This document shows positions 6,960 to 15,787 of a stretch of 36,033 nt of DNA, piece after piece; the stretch's first letter is position 1, and each line of letters begins with the position of its first letter. Origin of the DNA: an uncultured Oscillospiraceae bacterium (lineage in GTDB: Bacteria; Bacillota; Clostridia; UBA1212; SIG427). The notes beneath the pieces were generated by a model. That model did no database searches, had not been told where the DNA came from, and worked only from the letters and a program-made list of their open reading frames with translations. The stretch spans positions 1 through 36,033 of the forward strand of contig CABQMV010000003.1 in NCBI GenBank assembly GCA_902465325.1, written 5' to 3'. A program made the translations under genes and the position numbers.

Positions 6960-7888
6960 TGGGATTGAAAATCTTAGGTACCGGAAGCAGCGTTCCGGAA
7001 AAGAGAATAACCAATGAGGATTTAACTAAAATTGTGGATACCAGCGACGAGTGGATTGTATCCCATACAGGGATCAAGGCACGGCATGTTTTAGAGGAGG
7101 GGCAGAGTCTGCTTCCCTACTCCGTAGAGGCCTGCAGAAGAGCTCTTGAAAATGCCGGCGTACAGTCGGAACAGCTGGATCTTATTCTCTGCGCCAATAT
7201 AAAGGGGGATACGGTAACGCCTTCTACTGCCTGCGTTATACAAAAAGAGCTGGGAGCCGCCTGTCCGGCTTTTGATATAAATGCGGCCTGCCCCGGTTTT
7301 GTATACGCATTGGAAACGGCGGAGGCTTTTTTGGCGAAAGGACCTTATCAGAAAATACTGATTCTGGCAGCGGAGCATATGAGCGAAAAGGTGAACTGGA
7401 AGGACCGTTCTACCTGTGTCCTTTTTGGGGATGCGGCAGGGGCTGTTGTGGTAGAATCGGGGGAAAATTCCCTTGGCAGTCTGCTGACCGCCAAGGGAGA
7501 CCCGGATATTTTAAATGTGAGAGATGAAGGAGAAGGCAAGCCTGTGGTGCATATGAACGGCCCGGCGGTCTACAAATTTGCCGTAACGTCTGCCTGCCGG
7601 GAAATTCCAAAGGTAATGAAGGCGGCGGGACTTCAGGAAAGTGATATTGACCATGTAATCCTTCATCAGGCGAACCTCAGAATAATTGAAGCGATTATGG
7701 AAAAACTGGATATACCAAAGGAAAAATATGCCATAAATGTGGCAGAATATGGAAATACTTCTGCTTCCTGTATGCCTTTGACGCTGGATTTAATGAACCG
7801 GGAGGGGAAGCTGAAGAAAGGGGATATACTTGTTCTCTGTGCTTTCGGCGGCGGTCTGACAACAGGGACCTATATACTGCGATGGTAA
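6959..7888 (+). CDS. fabH: Beta-ketoacyl-ACP synthase III (KAS III)
   Basis: 309 aa, close to the usual ~317. It starts fatty-acid synthesis by condensing acetyl-CoA (or a branched acyl-CoA) with malonyl-ACP. The catalytic triad is present: Cys111 in NAACPGF, His236 in ILHQANLRI and Asn266 in YGNTSAS. The C-terminal GGGLTTG loop is also conserved. The start overlaps the regulator stop. The ribosome site is inside the preceding gene (GGGAG). Downstream, the usual acpP and fabK are missing and fabD follows after 53 nt. Confidence 0.95.
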   Translation: MGLKILGTGSSVPEKRITNEDLTKIVDTSDEWIVSHTGIKARHVLEEGQSLLPYSVEACRRALENAGVQSEQLDLILCANIKGDTVTPSTACVIQKELGAACPAFDINAACPGFVYALETAEAFLAKGPYQKILILAAEHMSEKVNWKDRSTCVLFGDAAGAVVVESGENSLGSLLTAKGDPDILNVRDEGEGKPVVHMNGPAVYKFAVTSACREIPKVMKAAGLQESDIDHVILHQANLRIIEAIMEKLDIPKEKYAINVAEYGNTSASCMPLTLDLMNREGKLKKGDILVLCAFGGGLTTGTYILRW

Positions 7889-7941
7889 GGCGCGGCGTTT
7901 TTGAAGGCGCCGTGTTCTGCGGGGAAATGAGGAGGTAAATT

Positions 7942-8826
7942 ATGATTGGATATGTGTTTTCCGGACAGGGTGCTCAAAGCACTGGAATGGGAAGGGAGCT
8001 TTATGAGAAATCGGAGGCTGGACGAAGGGTATTTAATATGGCGGACCATATTAGGCCTGGGACTTCTGTACAGTGCTTTGAGGCCTCTAAAGAGGAGCTG
8101 AGTCTTACTATCAATACGCAGCCATGTCTGTTTACTGTGGATCTGGCCGCGGCAAGGGCAGTGGATGCTTTGGGATATCGGGCGGAGGCCGCGGCAGGCT
8201 TTTCTCTGGGTGAAATAGCAGCGCTGGCCTATACAGAGGCCATGTCCGATGAAGCGGCTTTCCGCCTGGTGTGCGAGAGAGCCCGGCTCATGCATCTGAC
8301 TTCTCAGAAAAATCCGGGGGCCATGATGGCGGTGCTGGGTCTGGACAAAAAAACGGTACAGGAGCTGTGCAGCCATTTTACCAAAACGGAGCCAGTGAAT
8401 TTTAACTGTCCCGGGCAGATTGTTGTATCCGGGCTGCCGGAGGAATTGGACCATCTGGCTTCTCTGGTCAAGGAAAAAGGTGGAAAAGGAAGAAGGCTGG
8501 CTGTCAGCGGTGCCTTTCACAGCTCTTTTATGACAGAGGCGGCAGAGCAGCTGGAGGAATATCTGCAGGACGCAGAAATAAACGATCCCAGAATTCCGCT
8601 CTATTCAAATAAAACGGGCACGCTGTACAGCGGGGATCCTAAAGAATTAGTTAAAATGCAGGTGTGCAGCGCTGTAAGATGGCAGGATATTATAGAAAAT
8701 ATGGCGGCTTCCGGAGTAGATACTTTTATTGAGGTAGGCGCAGGGAAAGTTCTTTGCGGTCTTATCGCCAAGACGCTTCCCCAGGCAAAGACCATTCACT
8801 ACAGCGAGCTTTTAGAACAAAAGTAA
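7942..8826 (+). CDS. fabD: Malonyl-CoA:ACP transacylase
   Basis: 294 aa, slightly under the ~310 norm. It transfers malonyl from CoA to acyl carrier protein to supply extender units. The N-terminal FSGQGAQ motif, the nucleophilic Ser88 in GFSLGE and His193 in SGAFHSSFM give the Ser-His dyad. The conserved Arg that binds the malonyl carboxylate lies in CERARLM. AGGAGG lies seven bases before the ATG. The 53-nt gap from fabH contains a CGGCG/CGCCG inverted repeat (about 7895-7914) that may mark where acpP and fabK were lost or never present. Confidence 0.94.
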   Translation: MIGYVFSGQGAQSTGMGRELYEKSEAGRRVFNMADHIRPGTSVQCFEASKEELSLTINTQPCLFTVDLAAARAVDALGYRAEAAAGFSLGEIAALAYTEAMSDEAAFRLVCERARLMHLTSQKNPGAMMAVLGLDKKTVQELCSHFTKTEPVNFNCPGQIVVSGLPEELDHLASLVKEKGGKGRRLAVSGAFHSSFMTEAAEQLEEYLQDAEINDPRIPLYSNKTGTLYSGDPKELVKMQVCSAVRWQDIIENMAASGVDTFIEVGAGKVLCGLIAKTLPQAKTIHYSELLEQK

Positions 8827-8844
8827 GACAGGAGGAAAATGAAA

Positions 8845-9603
8845 ATGGTACAGGGAAAGACAGCGGTTGTTACAGGAGGCTCCAGAGGGATCGGCAGAGT
8901 GATTTCACTGAAGCTGGCAGAAAACGGAGCGGATATCGCTATGGTATATTACGGGCCAGCCTCTGCCAAGGAGGAGGCAGAGGCTACCGAAGCGGAAATC
9001 AGGGCCTTGGGAAAAGGCGCCCGTGTAAAGTCCTATTTTTGTAATGTAGCGGATTTTGAGGACGCGAAAAACACAATCGCATCCATTATTGATGACTTTG
9101 GCGGCATTGATATTTTAATTAATAACGCGGGGATTACTAAGGATAATTTGATTGTTAAAATGTCCCCTGCCGATTTTGATGCAGTAATCGGCGTTAATTT
9201 AAAAGGCACCTTTAATATGATTAAAAGTTGCTATTCCCACTTTATGAAAAAGCGGGCGGGACGCATTGTAAATATTGCCTCCGTATCCGGTTTGCTGGGG
9301 ACAGCGGGGCAGGCTAACTATGCCAGCTCAAAGGCGGGGATTATCGGTCTTACAAAGGTAGTGGCCAGAGAACTGGGCGGGAGAAATGTTACCTGTAACG
9401 CCATTGCTCCCGGCTTTATTGAAACAGATATGACCGCAGTGCTTTCTGAAGAGGTGAAGGCAAAATATGCCGCTCAGATTCCCATGAAGCGGTACGGTTC
9501 TACTGAGGATGTGGCAAATCTGGCCCTGTTTCTGGTTTCAGAGCTGTCTACCTATATTACCGGACAGACAATTTGCGTAGACGGCGGTTTGGTAATGGAG
9601 TAA
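8845..9603 (+). CDS. fabG: 3-oxoacyl-ACP reductase
   Basis: 252 aa from the ATG at 8845, which sits nine bases from GGAGG. An ATG at 8839 is in frame but only three bases from that site, so I prefer the later one. It is an NADPH-dependent short-chain dehydrogenase that reduces 3-oxoacyl-ACP. The cofactor motif TGGSRGIG is at residues 10-17, NNAG at 93-96, and the catalytic Ser146, Tyr159 and Lys163 are in NIASVSG and NYASSKAG. The C-terminal ITGQTICVDGG is standard. A KDEL-like extra domain is absent. The operon context makes FabG more likely than a general SDR. Confidence 0.95.
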   Translation: MVQGKTAVVTGGSRGIGRVISLKLAENGADIAMVYYGPASAKEEAEATEAEIRALGKGARVKSYFCNVADFEDAKNTIASIIDDFGGIDILINNAGITKDNLIVKMSPADFDAVIGVNLKGTFNMIKSCYSHFMKKRAGRIVNIASVSGLLGTAGQANYASSKAGIIGLTKVVARELGGRNVTCNAIAPGFIETDMTAVLSEEVKAKYAAQIPMKRYGSTEDVANLALFLVSELSTYITGQTICVDGGLVME

Positions 9604-9679
9604 AGTGTTTCTTTCTTCTTTTGTGCGTGTACCGGGCTTACAAAAGGAAAAGAGAAAAACAGAAAGGATTTCAAGTATC

Positions 9680-10939
9680 ATGAGAGAAGTTGTAGTGACC
9701 GGTTTGGGAGCCGTAACTCCCATAGGAAATGATGTAAAATCTTTTTGGGAGGGGCTGCTTGCCGGCAAAAACGGAATCGACAGGGTGACTAAATTTGATA
9801 CCTCGGAGTTTAAAGCCCATGTGGCAGGAGAGGTTAAGGGTTATGATCCGCTCCTTTATATGGATAAGGGAGAGGCCAGAAAGGCGGACCTTTTTGAGAA
9901 ATACGCCATTGGCGCTGCCGTACAGGCCATGGAGGACAGCGGTTTAAATGATGCCAATATAGAGAAGACTCGGTTAGGGGTGTATGTAGGGTCCGGTATC
10001 GGCGGCATGGAAACCTTTGTGAATAATACCATTGGACTCCATGACGGAGGCCCCAGAAAGGTATCTCCTTTCTTTGTACCTATGATGATCTCTAATATGG
10101 CAGCAGGCTTGATTGCCATTAAATTTCAGGCCCAGGGCCCCTGTCTTCCTATTGTGACGGCCTGTGCTACCGGCACTCATTCTGTAGGAGAGGCATATAA
10201 AGCGATTGCCGGCGGTTATGCGGATGCAATTATTGCAGGCGGCGCAGAGGCGGCGGTGACACCTCTTTCCTTTGCGGGCTTTGGCAATGCCATGACGCTT
10301 AATAGCTCGGAGGATCCTTCCTGTGCCTCGATTCCTTTTGATGCAAGGAGAAAAGGCTTTGTGATGGGAGAGGGTGCGGGTATGCTGATATTAGAGGAAA
10401 AGCAGCATGCTCTTTCAAGAGGGGCCCATATTTATGCAGAGGTAGTAGGGTACGGCAATACCTGCGATGCCTATCACATTACTGCTCCCGATCCTCAGGG
10501 CGCCATGGGTGCCAAAGCCATTCAGCTGGCTATGGAGGGTGCTGGAATTCTGGATGGCCAGGGCAGGGTCCAGGAGGGGCTTGACATGAGGCAGGTATAT
10601 ATTAACGCTCACGGCACAAGTACCGTACTCAATGATAAATGCGAAACCGCTGCAGTCAAGACGGTATTGGGAGACAGGGCATATCAAGTGCGGATCAGCT
10701 CTACAAAATCTATGACAGGACATATGCTGGGCGCCGCCGGCGCAGTAGAGGCGGTGGCGATTGCTATGAGTTTAAAGGACGGTGCGGTACCGCCTACCAT
10801 TGGATATCAGGAGCCGGATCCGGACTGCGATCTGGACTACACGCCGAACCAGGCGGCACGCGTTCCCCTGAAGTTTGCTGTTTCCACTTCGCTGGGATTT
10901 GGCGGGCATAATGCCTGCATCGCAATGAAAAAAGTATAG
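9680..10939 (+). CDS. fabF: Beta-ketoacyl-ACP synthase II
   Basis: 419 aa from the ATG at 9680 (MREVVVTGLG, the standard FabF opening). A longer frame begins at 9605 but its first 25 residues do not resemble the family; AAGGA lies about 12 bases upstream of 9680. The enzyme elongates acyl-ACP with malonyl-ACP. The active-site Cys162 in VTACATGTHS and the two decarboxylating histidines, His311 (NAHGTST) and His348 (SMTGHMLGAAG), are present. The 76-nt gap after fabG is the longest in the cluster, and no promoter is evident in it. Confidence 0.95.
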   Translation: MREVVVTGLGAVTPIGNDVKSFWEGLLAGKNGIDRVTKFDTSEFKAHVAGEVKGYDPLLYMDKGEARKADLFEKYAIGAAVQAMEDSGLNDANIEKTRLGVYVGSGIGGMETFVNNTIGLHDGGPRKVSPFFVPMMISNMAAGLIAIKFQAQGPCLPIVTACATGTHSVGEAYKAIAGGYADAIIAGGAEAAVTPLSFAGFGNAMTLNSSEDPSCASIPFDARRKGFVMGEGAGMLILEEKQHALSRGAHIYAEVVGYGNTCDAYHITAPDPQGAMGAKAIQLAMEGAGILDGQGRVQEGLDMRQVYINAHGTSTVLNDKCETAAVKTVLGDRAYQVRISSTKSMTGHMLGAAGAVEAVAIAMSLKDGAVPPTIGYQEPDPDCDLDYTPNQAARVPLKFAVSTSLGFGGHNACIAMKKV

Positions 10940-10957
10940 GAAAGAGAGGCCGTTATT

Positions 10958-11407
10958 ATGGAGTCGCAATATATTAAAGAACTGGCAGAAATTATGAAGG
11001 CAAACGGAGTGACCAGCCTGAATATAGAAGAAGGACACTGCAAGGTATCAATCGAACGCTGTGTTCCTGCTGCATCGGCAGCTTCTGCTTCTCCCATTTC
11101 CTGCAGCAGCATTGAAGAGGCCGGCGCCGCTGTCTGTGAGCAGGAGACCGTTTCAAAGGGCGAGGAAAGAGCTTGGATAGAGATAAAATCTCCTATGGTA
11201 GGAGTTTTTTACTCTGCAAAAGGACCGGGCGAAAAGAATTTCGTATCTGTAGGAGACAGTGTAAAGCCGGGGGATACCGTGTGCATTATTGAGGCCATGA
11301 AATTGATGAATGATATTACTGCAGAGCAGGCGGGCACTGTAGCAGAGATCTGTGTTAAAAACGGTGATATTGTAGAGTTTGGGCAAACTCTGTTTAAACT
11401 TAGATAG
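10958..11407 (+). CDS. accB: Biotin carboxyl carrier protein of acetyl-CoA carboxylase
   Basis: 149 aa. The C-terminal biotinyl domain (about residues 73-149) ends the carboxyl-carrier function: Lys115 in IEAMKLMN is the biotinylation site. The N-terminal ~35 residues are the helical assembly segment of BCCP. Between them is a linker rich in Ala, Ser and Cys (residues 36-65). It carries CO2 from AccC to the AccA/AccD carboxyltransferase. The start ATG is 18 nt after fabF with an AAAGAGAGG site. Confidence 0.95.
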   Translation: MESQYIKELAEIMKANGVTSLNIEEGHCKVSIERCVPAASAASASPISCSSIEEAGAAVCEQETVSKGEERAWIEIKSPMVGVFYSAKGPGEKNFVSVGDSVKPGDTVCIIEAMKLMNDITAEQAGTVAEICVKNGDIVEFGQTLFKLR

Positions 11408-11419
11408 GAGAGTGTGTAT

Positions 11420-11836
11420 ATGAACCGAGAAGAAATAAAAGAAATTCTTCCTCACAGAGAGCCGATGCTCCTGGTTGATGAAGCTGAGGTCATAGAGGGC
11501 GTGGCTCACGGAAGGTATACCATAAAAGGAGACGAATGGTTTTTGCAGGGTCATTTTCCCGGAAATCCTGTAGTGCCGGGCGTGGTACTGTGCGAGATTA
11601 TGGGCCAGTCCTGCTGTGTTCTGCTGGCGGATCAGGCCAGAGGCTGTACACCGTATTTTACCGGTCTAAACAATGTAAAATTTCGGGAGGTAGTAAAGCC
11701 GGGAGATACACTGGAGATAGAAAGTGTCATTGTGAAAAACAAGGGTCCCTTCTATTTTGCCGAAAGTAAGGGACGGGTAAACGGAAAGCTCTGTGTAAGC
11801 GCGGAGTATTCTTTTATGATACAAAAGGGTAAGTGA
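11420..11836 (+). CDS. fabZ: 3-hydroxyacyl-ACP dehydratase
   Basis: 138 aa from the ATG at 11420, nine bases after AGGAG; a GTG six bases earlier is too close to that site. It dehydrates 3-hydroxyacyl-ACP to trans-2-enoyl-ACP. It is a single hot-dog domain with the catalytic His45 in GHFPGNPVVPGV and Glu59 in CEIMGQ. The opening KEILPHREPMLLVD is typical. It sits between accB and accC, an arrangement common in clostridial fab clusters. No fabA/fabI partner is nearby. Confidence 0.95.
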   Translation: MNREEIKEILPHREPMLLVDEAEVIEGVAHGRYTIKGDEWFLQGHFPGNPVVPGVVLCEIMGQSCCVLLADQARGCTPYFTGLNNVKFREVVKPGDTLEIESVIVKNKGPFYFAESKGRVNGKLCVSAEYSFMIQKGK

Positions 11837-11839
11837 GTT

Positions 11840-13174
11840 ATGTTTTCTAAGATATTAATTGCCAACCGGGGCGAAATTGCAGTGCGGATTATAAGGGCCT
11901 GCAAGGAAATGGGGATTAGTACGGTGGCTGTCTATTCTCAGGCAGACAGAGATGCTCTTCATGTGAGCATGGCAGACGAAAGCTATTGTATTGGTCCTGC
12001 CCAGGCAAAGGACAGTTATCTGAATATTCCTGCTATTTTGACAGCGGCCATTGCTTCCAAAGCGCAGGCCATTCATCCCGGTTATGGGCTGCTGTCGGAA
12101 AGTGCCAAGTTTGCCCGGCTTTGTGAGCAATGTAATATTGTATTTATTGGTCCATCCTCTCAGGTTATTGCCAGGATGGGAGACAAAAATGAAGCCAGAA
12201 AAACAATGATTGCCGCCGGCGTGCCGGTTGTTCCGGGCTGCGAAACAGTAAGCTCTGCGGAAGAGGCCGTCCGGGAGGCGGAGAAAATAGGATTTCCACT
12301 TCTGATCAAGGCCAAGGCCGGAGGCGGTGGGCGGGGGATCCGTCGGGTAGACTGTATAGAGGAAGTGGAGAATGCTTTCTATTCTGCCGGTGCCGAGGCG
12401 CAGAGCGCCTTTGGGGACGGGGCTGTGTACATGGAGAAATTTCTGTGCCCTGTAAAGCATGTAGAGGTTCAGCTAATTGGAGACAATGCGGGCCATGTTA
12501 TCGCTATGGGGGAGCGGGACTGCTCTATGCAGAGAAAAAATCAGAAGCTTATTGAAGAAAGTCCCTGCCCGGTGATCCCCGATTCTCTTCGGAGAGCCAT
12601 GTGTGAAAGTGCGTGTACGGCGGCCAGAGCGGTTCAGTATACGGGAGTGGGTACCATTGAATTTCTTCTGGACAGCGATCATAATTTTTATTTTATGGAG
12701 ATGAATACCCGTTTGCAGGTAGAGCATCCGGTTACAGAGATGGTTACGGGTTATGATCTGGTAAAATGGCAGATCCGTGTGGCGGCAGGCGTACAATTGG
12801 ACTTTACACAGGAGGATATTCGCGCAGAAGGCTGTGCCATTGAATGCCGGATCAATGCAGACAACACTGCCAGAGAGGGAACTGGAGGCGGCATCATTAA
12901 GCTGCTGCATATTCCCGGCGGCCCCTGGGTTCGTTTTGATACTGCGATTTTTCAAGACTATAAAATACCGCCTTTTTATGATTCTATGATTGGAAAACTC
13001 ATTGTATATGCCAAGACCAGAGATGAAGCGATACGGAAGATGCGGGCGGCGTTAAGTGAGTTGGTTATTGGAGGCGTAGGAAGCAATATTGAGCAGCAGC
13101 TGGAGCTGATTTCTCATCCGGAGTTTGCCTCCGGACAGTATTGTACGGATTTAGTGGTGAGAGAGGGACTGTAA
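11840..13174 (+). CDS. accC: Biotin carboxylase subunit of acetyl-CoA carboxylase
   Basis: 444 aa, three nt after fabZ. It carboxylates BCCP-biotin with bicarbonate and ATP. The N-terminal domain opens FSKILIANRGEIAVRI. ATP-binding lysines Lys116 and Lys159 and the glycine loop GGGGRGI (161-167) are at the canonical positions. The ATP-grasp metal ligands lie in EFLLD and FMEMNTRLQVEHPVTE, which also contains the catalytic Arg. The final ~100 residues form the biotin carboxylase C domain. It is a stand-alone subunit, with no carboxyltransferase or biotinyl fusion. Confidence 0.95.
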   Translation: MFSKILIANRGEIAVRIIRACKEMGISTVAVYSQADRDALHVSMADESYCIGPAQAKDSYLNIPAILTAAIASKAQAIHPGYGLLSESAKFARLCEQCNIVFIGPSSQVIARMGDKNEARKTMIAAGVPVVPGCETVSSAEEAVREAEKIGFPLLIKAKAGGGGRGIRRVDCIEEVENAFYSAGAEAQSAFGDGAVYMEKFLCPVKHVEVQLIGDNAGHVIAMGERDCSMQRKNQKLIEESPCPVIPDSLRRAMCESACTAARAVQYTGVGTIEFLLDSDHNFYFMEMNTRLQVEHPVTEMVTGYDLVKWQIRVAAGVQLDFTQEDIRAEGCAIECRINADNTAREGTGGGIIKLLHIPGGPWVRFDTAIFQDYKIPPFYDSMIGKLIVYAKTRDEAIRKMRAALSELVIGGVGSNIEQQLELISHPEFASGQYCTDLVVREGL

Positions 13175-13175
13175 T

Positions 13176-14033
13176 ATGTTTGAGAACTTCTTTAAAAAAA
13201 CCAAAAATATATTAGAAGAGGATGCTTCCAGGCCGCTTCAGGATCTTCCCCATGTACCGGATGAGATGTTTTTGAGCTGTCCCTCCTGTAAAAGCCTGAT
13301 TCTGAGGGATGATTTAATTGAAAATCAGCTGGTATGTCCCTCCTGTTCCCACTATTTTAGAATGAGTGCCCGTCAGAGGATTGCCATGGTCACAGACAGC
13401 GGCAGCTTTGAGGAGAGAGACCGGGACCTGGTGTCGGGAAACCGACTGGCTTTTCCAGGATACGAGGAAAAATTGAAGAAGGCCCGGATATCCAGCGGAG
13501 AGAAGGAATCGGTGGTCTGCGGAACGGCGGCTATCGGCGGTTATCCCTGCGGGATTTTTGCCATGGAGGGAAATTTTATGATGGGCTCTATGGGAAGCGC
13601 CACCGGGGAGAAAATCACAAGACTTTTTGAGTACGCTACTAAACACGGGATTCCTGTGGTGGGTTTCTGTGTATCGGGAGGGGCCAGAATGCAGGAGGGA
13701 ATGCTGTCTTTGATGCAGATGGCCAAAACCAGCGCAGCCATTAAGCTGCACAGTGATAAAGGAAATCTCTATATCTCGGTGCTGACGGACCCTACAACGG
13801 GAGGCGTTACTGCCAGTTTTGCTATGGAGGGAGATATTATTCTCTCTGAGCCCGGTGCTCTTATTGGCTTTGCAGGTCCCCGGGTTATTGAGCAGACAAT
13901 TAACCGTACGCTTCCAGAGGGCTTTCAGCGAGCGGAATTTCAGCTGGAAAAGGGATTTGTGGACGATATTGTAGAGCGGCGCAAAATGCGGAGCTATTTA
14001 AAAAAATTGCTGATGATACACCGTAGGATATAG
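13176..14033 (+). CDS. accD: Acetyl-CoA carboxylase carboxyltransferase subunit beta
   Basis: 285 aa. The N-terminal zinc ribbon has Cys35, Cys38, Cys54 and Cys57 (two CPSC pairs), which is diagnostic of AccD. The remainder is the crotonase-fold carboxyltransferase domain with oxyanion-hole glycines in SGGARMQEG and TTGGVTAS. Together with AccA it moves the carboxyl group from biotin to acetyl-CoA, giving malonyl-CoA for FabD. The start is one nt after the accC stop, with GAGAGGG inside accC acting as ribosome site. Confidence 0.95.
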   Translation: MFENFFKKTKNILEEDASRPLQDLPHVPDEMFLSCPSCKSLILRDDLIENQLVCPSCSHYFRMSARQRIAMVTDSGSFEERDRDLVSGNRLAFPGYEEKLKKARISSGEKESVVCGTAAIGGYPCGIFAMEGNFMMGSMGSATGEKITRLFEYATKHGIPVVGFCVSGGARMQEGMLSLMQMAKTSAAIKLHSDKGNLYISVLTDPTTGGVTASFAMEGDIILSEPGALIGFAGPRVIEQTINRTLPEGFQRAEFQLEKGFVDDIVERRKMRSYLKKLLMIHRRI

Positions 14034-14051
14034 CGGAGAGGAGGAGTGGAA

Positions 14052-14825
14052 ATGAATGCGTATGACAGAGTACAGGCTGCCCGCGCTAACGGCAGGCCTA
14101 CAGGCAGAGTTTTTATTGATCACATATTTGAGAATTTTACTGAATTCCACGGAGACCGGAGATTTGGAGACGATCCGGCGGTCATCGGCGGAATCGCCAC
14201 TCTGTACGGTTTTCCGGTAACGGTAATTGCCCTGGAAAAGGGAGACACAACGCAGGAAAAAATACACAGAAATTTTGGATCCGCCCATCCGGAGGGATAT
14301 CGGAAGGCCCTTCGTCTTATGAAGCAGGCGGAGAAATTTCATAGACCGGTGGTGTGCTTTGTAGATACGGCAGGCGCCTACTGCGGACTGGATGCCGAGG
14401 AACGGGGACAGGGGCAGGCTATTGCGGAAAATCTCTATGAAATGAGCAATTTAAAAACTCCTATTCTCACTGTTTTGATTGGAGAGGGAGGCAGCGGCGG
14501 AGCGCTTGCCCTGGCAGTAGCAGATGAGGTCTGGATGCTGGAGAACTCTGTATACTCTGTTATTTCTCCTGAGGGCTGTGCCAGTATTCTCTGGAAGGAT
14601 GCCAAAAAGGCGCCTGAAGCGGCGGCCTGTCTAAAATTGACGGCTTCTGATTTGCTGTCTTTAGGCGTTATTGATAAGGTGATAAAGGAAAAAGGCAAGG
14701 AGCTGTCAAGTACTTTCCGGACGCTGAAGAAGGCCATCCGGGTAACGACAGAACGCAAGCTGCAAATGCCTGTGGAAATGCTTACTCAGGAGCGGTATAA
14801 AAGATTTAGGAGACAGGGAATATAA
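14052..14825 (+). CDS. accA: Acetyl-CoA carboxylase carboxyltransferase subunit alpha
   Basis: 257 aa from the ATG at 14052, seven bases after AGGAGG; an in-frame GTG at 14046 overlaps that site. It is shorter than E. coli AccA (319) because it lacks much of the N-terminal helical region, as is usual in Firmicutes. Conserved segments are FTEFHGDRRFGDDPA, FVDTAGAYCG, the oxyanion loop GEGGSGGALA and SPEGCASILWKDA. It forms the A2D2 carboxyltransferase. Its stop overlaps the next gene's start by one base. Confidence 0.95.
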   Translation: MNAYDRVQAARANGRPTGRVFIDHIFENFTEFHGDRRFGDDPAVIGGIATLYGFPVTVIALEKGDTTQEKIHRNFGSAHPEGYRKALRLMKQAEKFHRPVVCFVDTAGAYCGLDAEERGQGQAIAENLYEMSNLKTPILTVLIGEGGSGGALALAVADEVWMLENSVYSVISPEGCASILWKDAKKAPEAAACLKLTASDLLSLGVIDKVIKEKGKELSSTFRTLKKAIRVTTERKLQMPVEMLTQERYKRFRRQGI

Positions 14826-15637
14826 TGGAAATTTACCAGTATACCTGCTATTTTTTTATATATGCGTTTTTTGGCTGGTGTGCAGAGGTCTGCTTTGCGG
14901 CCTTTAAGCATGGTAAATTTGTAAACCGGGGGTTTCTGAACGGGCCTGTCTGTCCGATCTATGGAGTAGGTGTCTGCATTGTGGTGCTGATTTTTACGCC
15001 TCTAAAGGATAACTTTTTATTGCTGTTTTTGGGGTCCGTGCTATTGACCAGTGCACTGGAATGGTTTACAGGCTTTGTACTAGAGAAGGTATTTCATCAG
15101 AAATGGTGGGATTATTCTGATATGCCTTTTAATCTTAACGGCTATATCTGTCCTCTGTTTTCGGTTTTGTGGGGGCTGGCCTGTCTTCTTATTATGGACA
15201 TTGTGCATCCTGGGATCGAGAGGTTTGTAAAATGGATTCCTTTCCCGGCCGGACTTACTGTACTTTTGCTGTTTACAGGAGTTCTGATAGCGGATGCTGT
15301 GCTGACGGTCATGACTATGCTGAAGCTGAATCAGAAGTTAAAGCGCATTGATGAGCTGTCAGCAGGGATCAAGGCGGTCTCTGACAAAATCGGGAGAAAT
15401 ATATCCGACGGAATGCTTGATATTGCGGAAAAAGGAGAGCCGCTGAAGGAAAGGGCTGCAAGGCGGAGGGAGGAGCTGGAGCTGTCTCTGGCAGAGGTAA
15501 AAGAAAAATACACTTTTGGTCAGAAACGGTTCCTGAAAGCGTTTCCCCGTTTCAGAGCATTGCGGCATCAGGAAGCCCTTTCTCAGATAAAGAAGCACCT
15601 GGAGGAGGCAAGAGAAAGGAAAAAAAGAAAAGAATAA
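14825..15637 (+). CDS. CmpB-type (putative ABC-transporter permease) membrane protein
   Basis: 270 aa. The first ~165 residues hold about five membrane helices with the signature of the Pfam family called putative ABC-transporter type IV: FFGWCAEV, NRGFLNGPVCPIYGVG, EWFTGFVLEKVFHQKWWDYSD and NGYICPLFSVLWG. From residue 170 the protein is a charged, probably coiled-coil cytoplasmic tail rich in Arg, Lys and Glu. No ATPase partner is adjacent, so transport is only a family label. It is translationally coupled to accA (TAATG) and closes the operon; a membrane-related role would fit but is unproven. Confidence 0.75.
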   Translation: MEIYQYTCYFFIYAFFGWCAEVCFAAFKHGKFVNRGFLNGPVCPIYGVGVCIVVLIFTPLKDNFLLLFLGSVLLTSALEWFTGFVLEKVFHQKWWDYSDMPFNLNGYICPLFSVLWGLACLLIMDIVHPGIERFVKWIPFPAGLTVLLLFTGVLIADAVLTVMTMLKLNQKLKRIDELSAGIKAVSDKIGRNISDGMLDIAEKGEPLKERAARRREELELSLAEVKEKYTFGQKRFLKAFPRFRALRHQEALSQIKKHLEEARERKKRKE

Positions 15638-15642
15638 GACTG

Positions 15643-15667
15643 GCGGCCCTCGGGGGCCGCTTTTTTT
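15643..15667 (+). terminator. Strong intrinsic terminator of the fab-acc operon
   Basis: GCGGCCC (15643-15649), loop TCGG, GGGCCGC (15654-15660), then seven T. Confidence 0.93.
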
Positions 15668-15721
15668 ATATGTTTTAGGGGACAGCCTCATAATAATTCA
15701 TGAAATATAACGGTTATGTGG

Positions 15722-15750
15722 TTGCTATCTCCGCCGTCGGTTGGTATAAT
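15722..15750 (+). promoter_or_regulatory. Promoter of the M24 peptidase / sugar-acid gene group
   Basis: TTGCTA (15722-15727), a 17-nt spacer and a consensus TATAAT (15745-15750), 37 bases before the ATG. I see no clear operator or catabolite-response site between the preceding terminator and this box. Confidence 0.75.
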
Positions 15751-15787
15751 ATAAGCTGTGTTTAAATGCTGAGAGAGGAGTACTTCC

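Noticed and set aside
7870..8520. 216-codon open frame antisense to fabD
   Set aside because: No ribosome site and low-complexity composition; the sense strand encodes clear FabD motifs.
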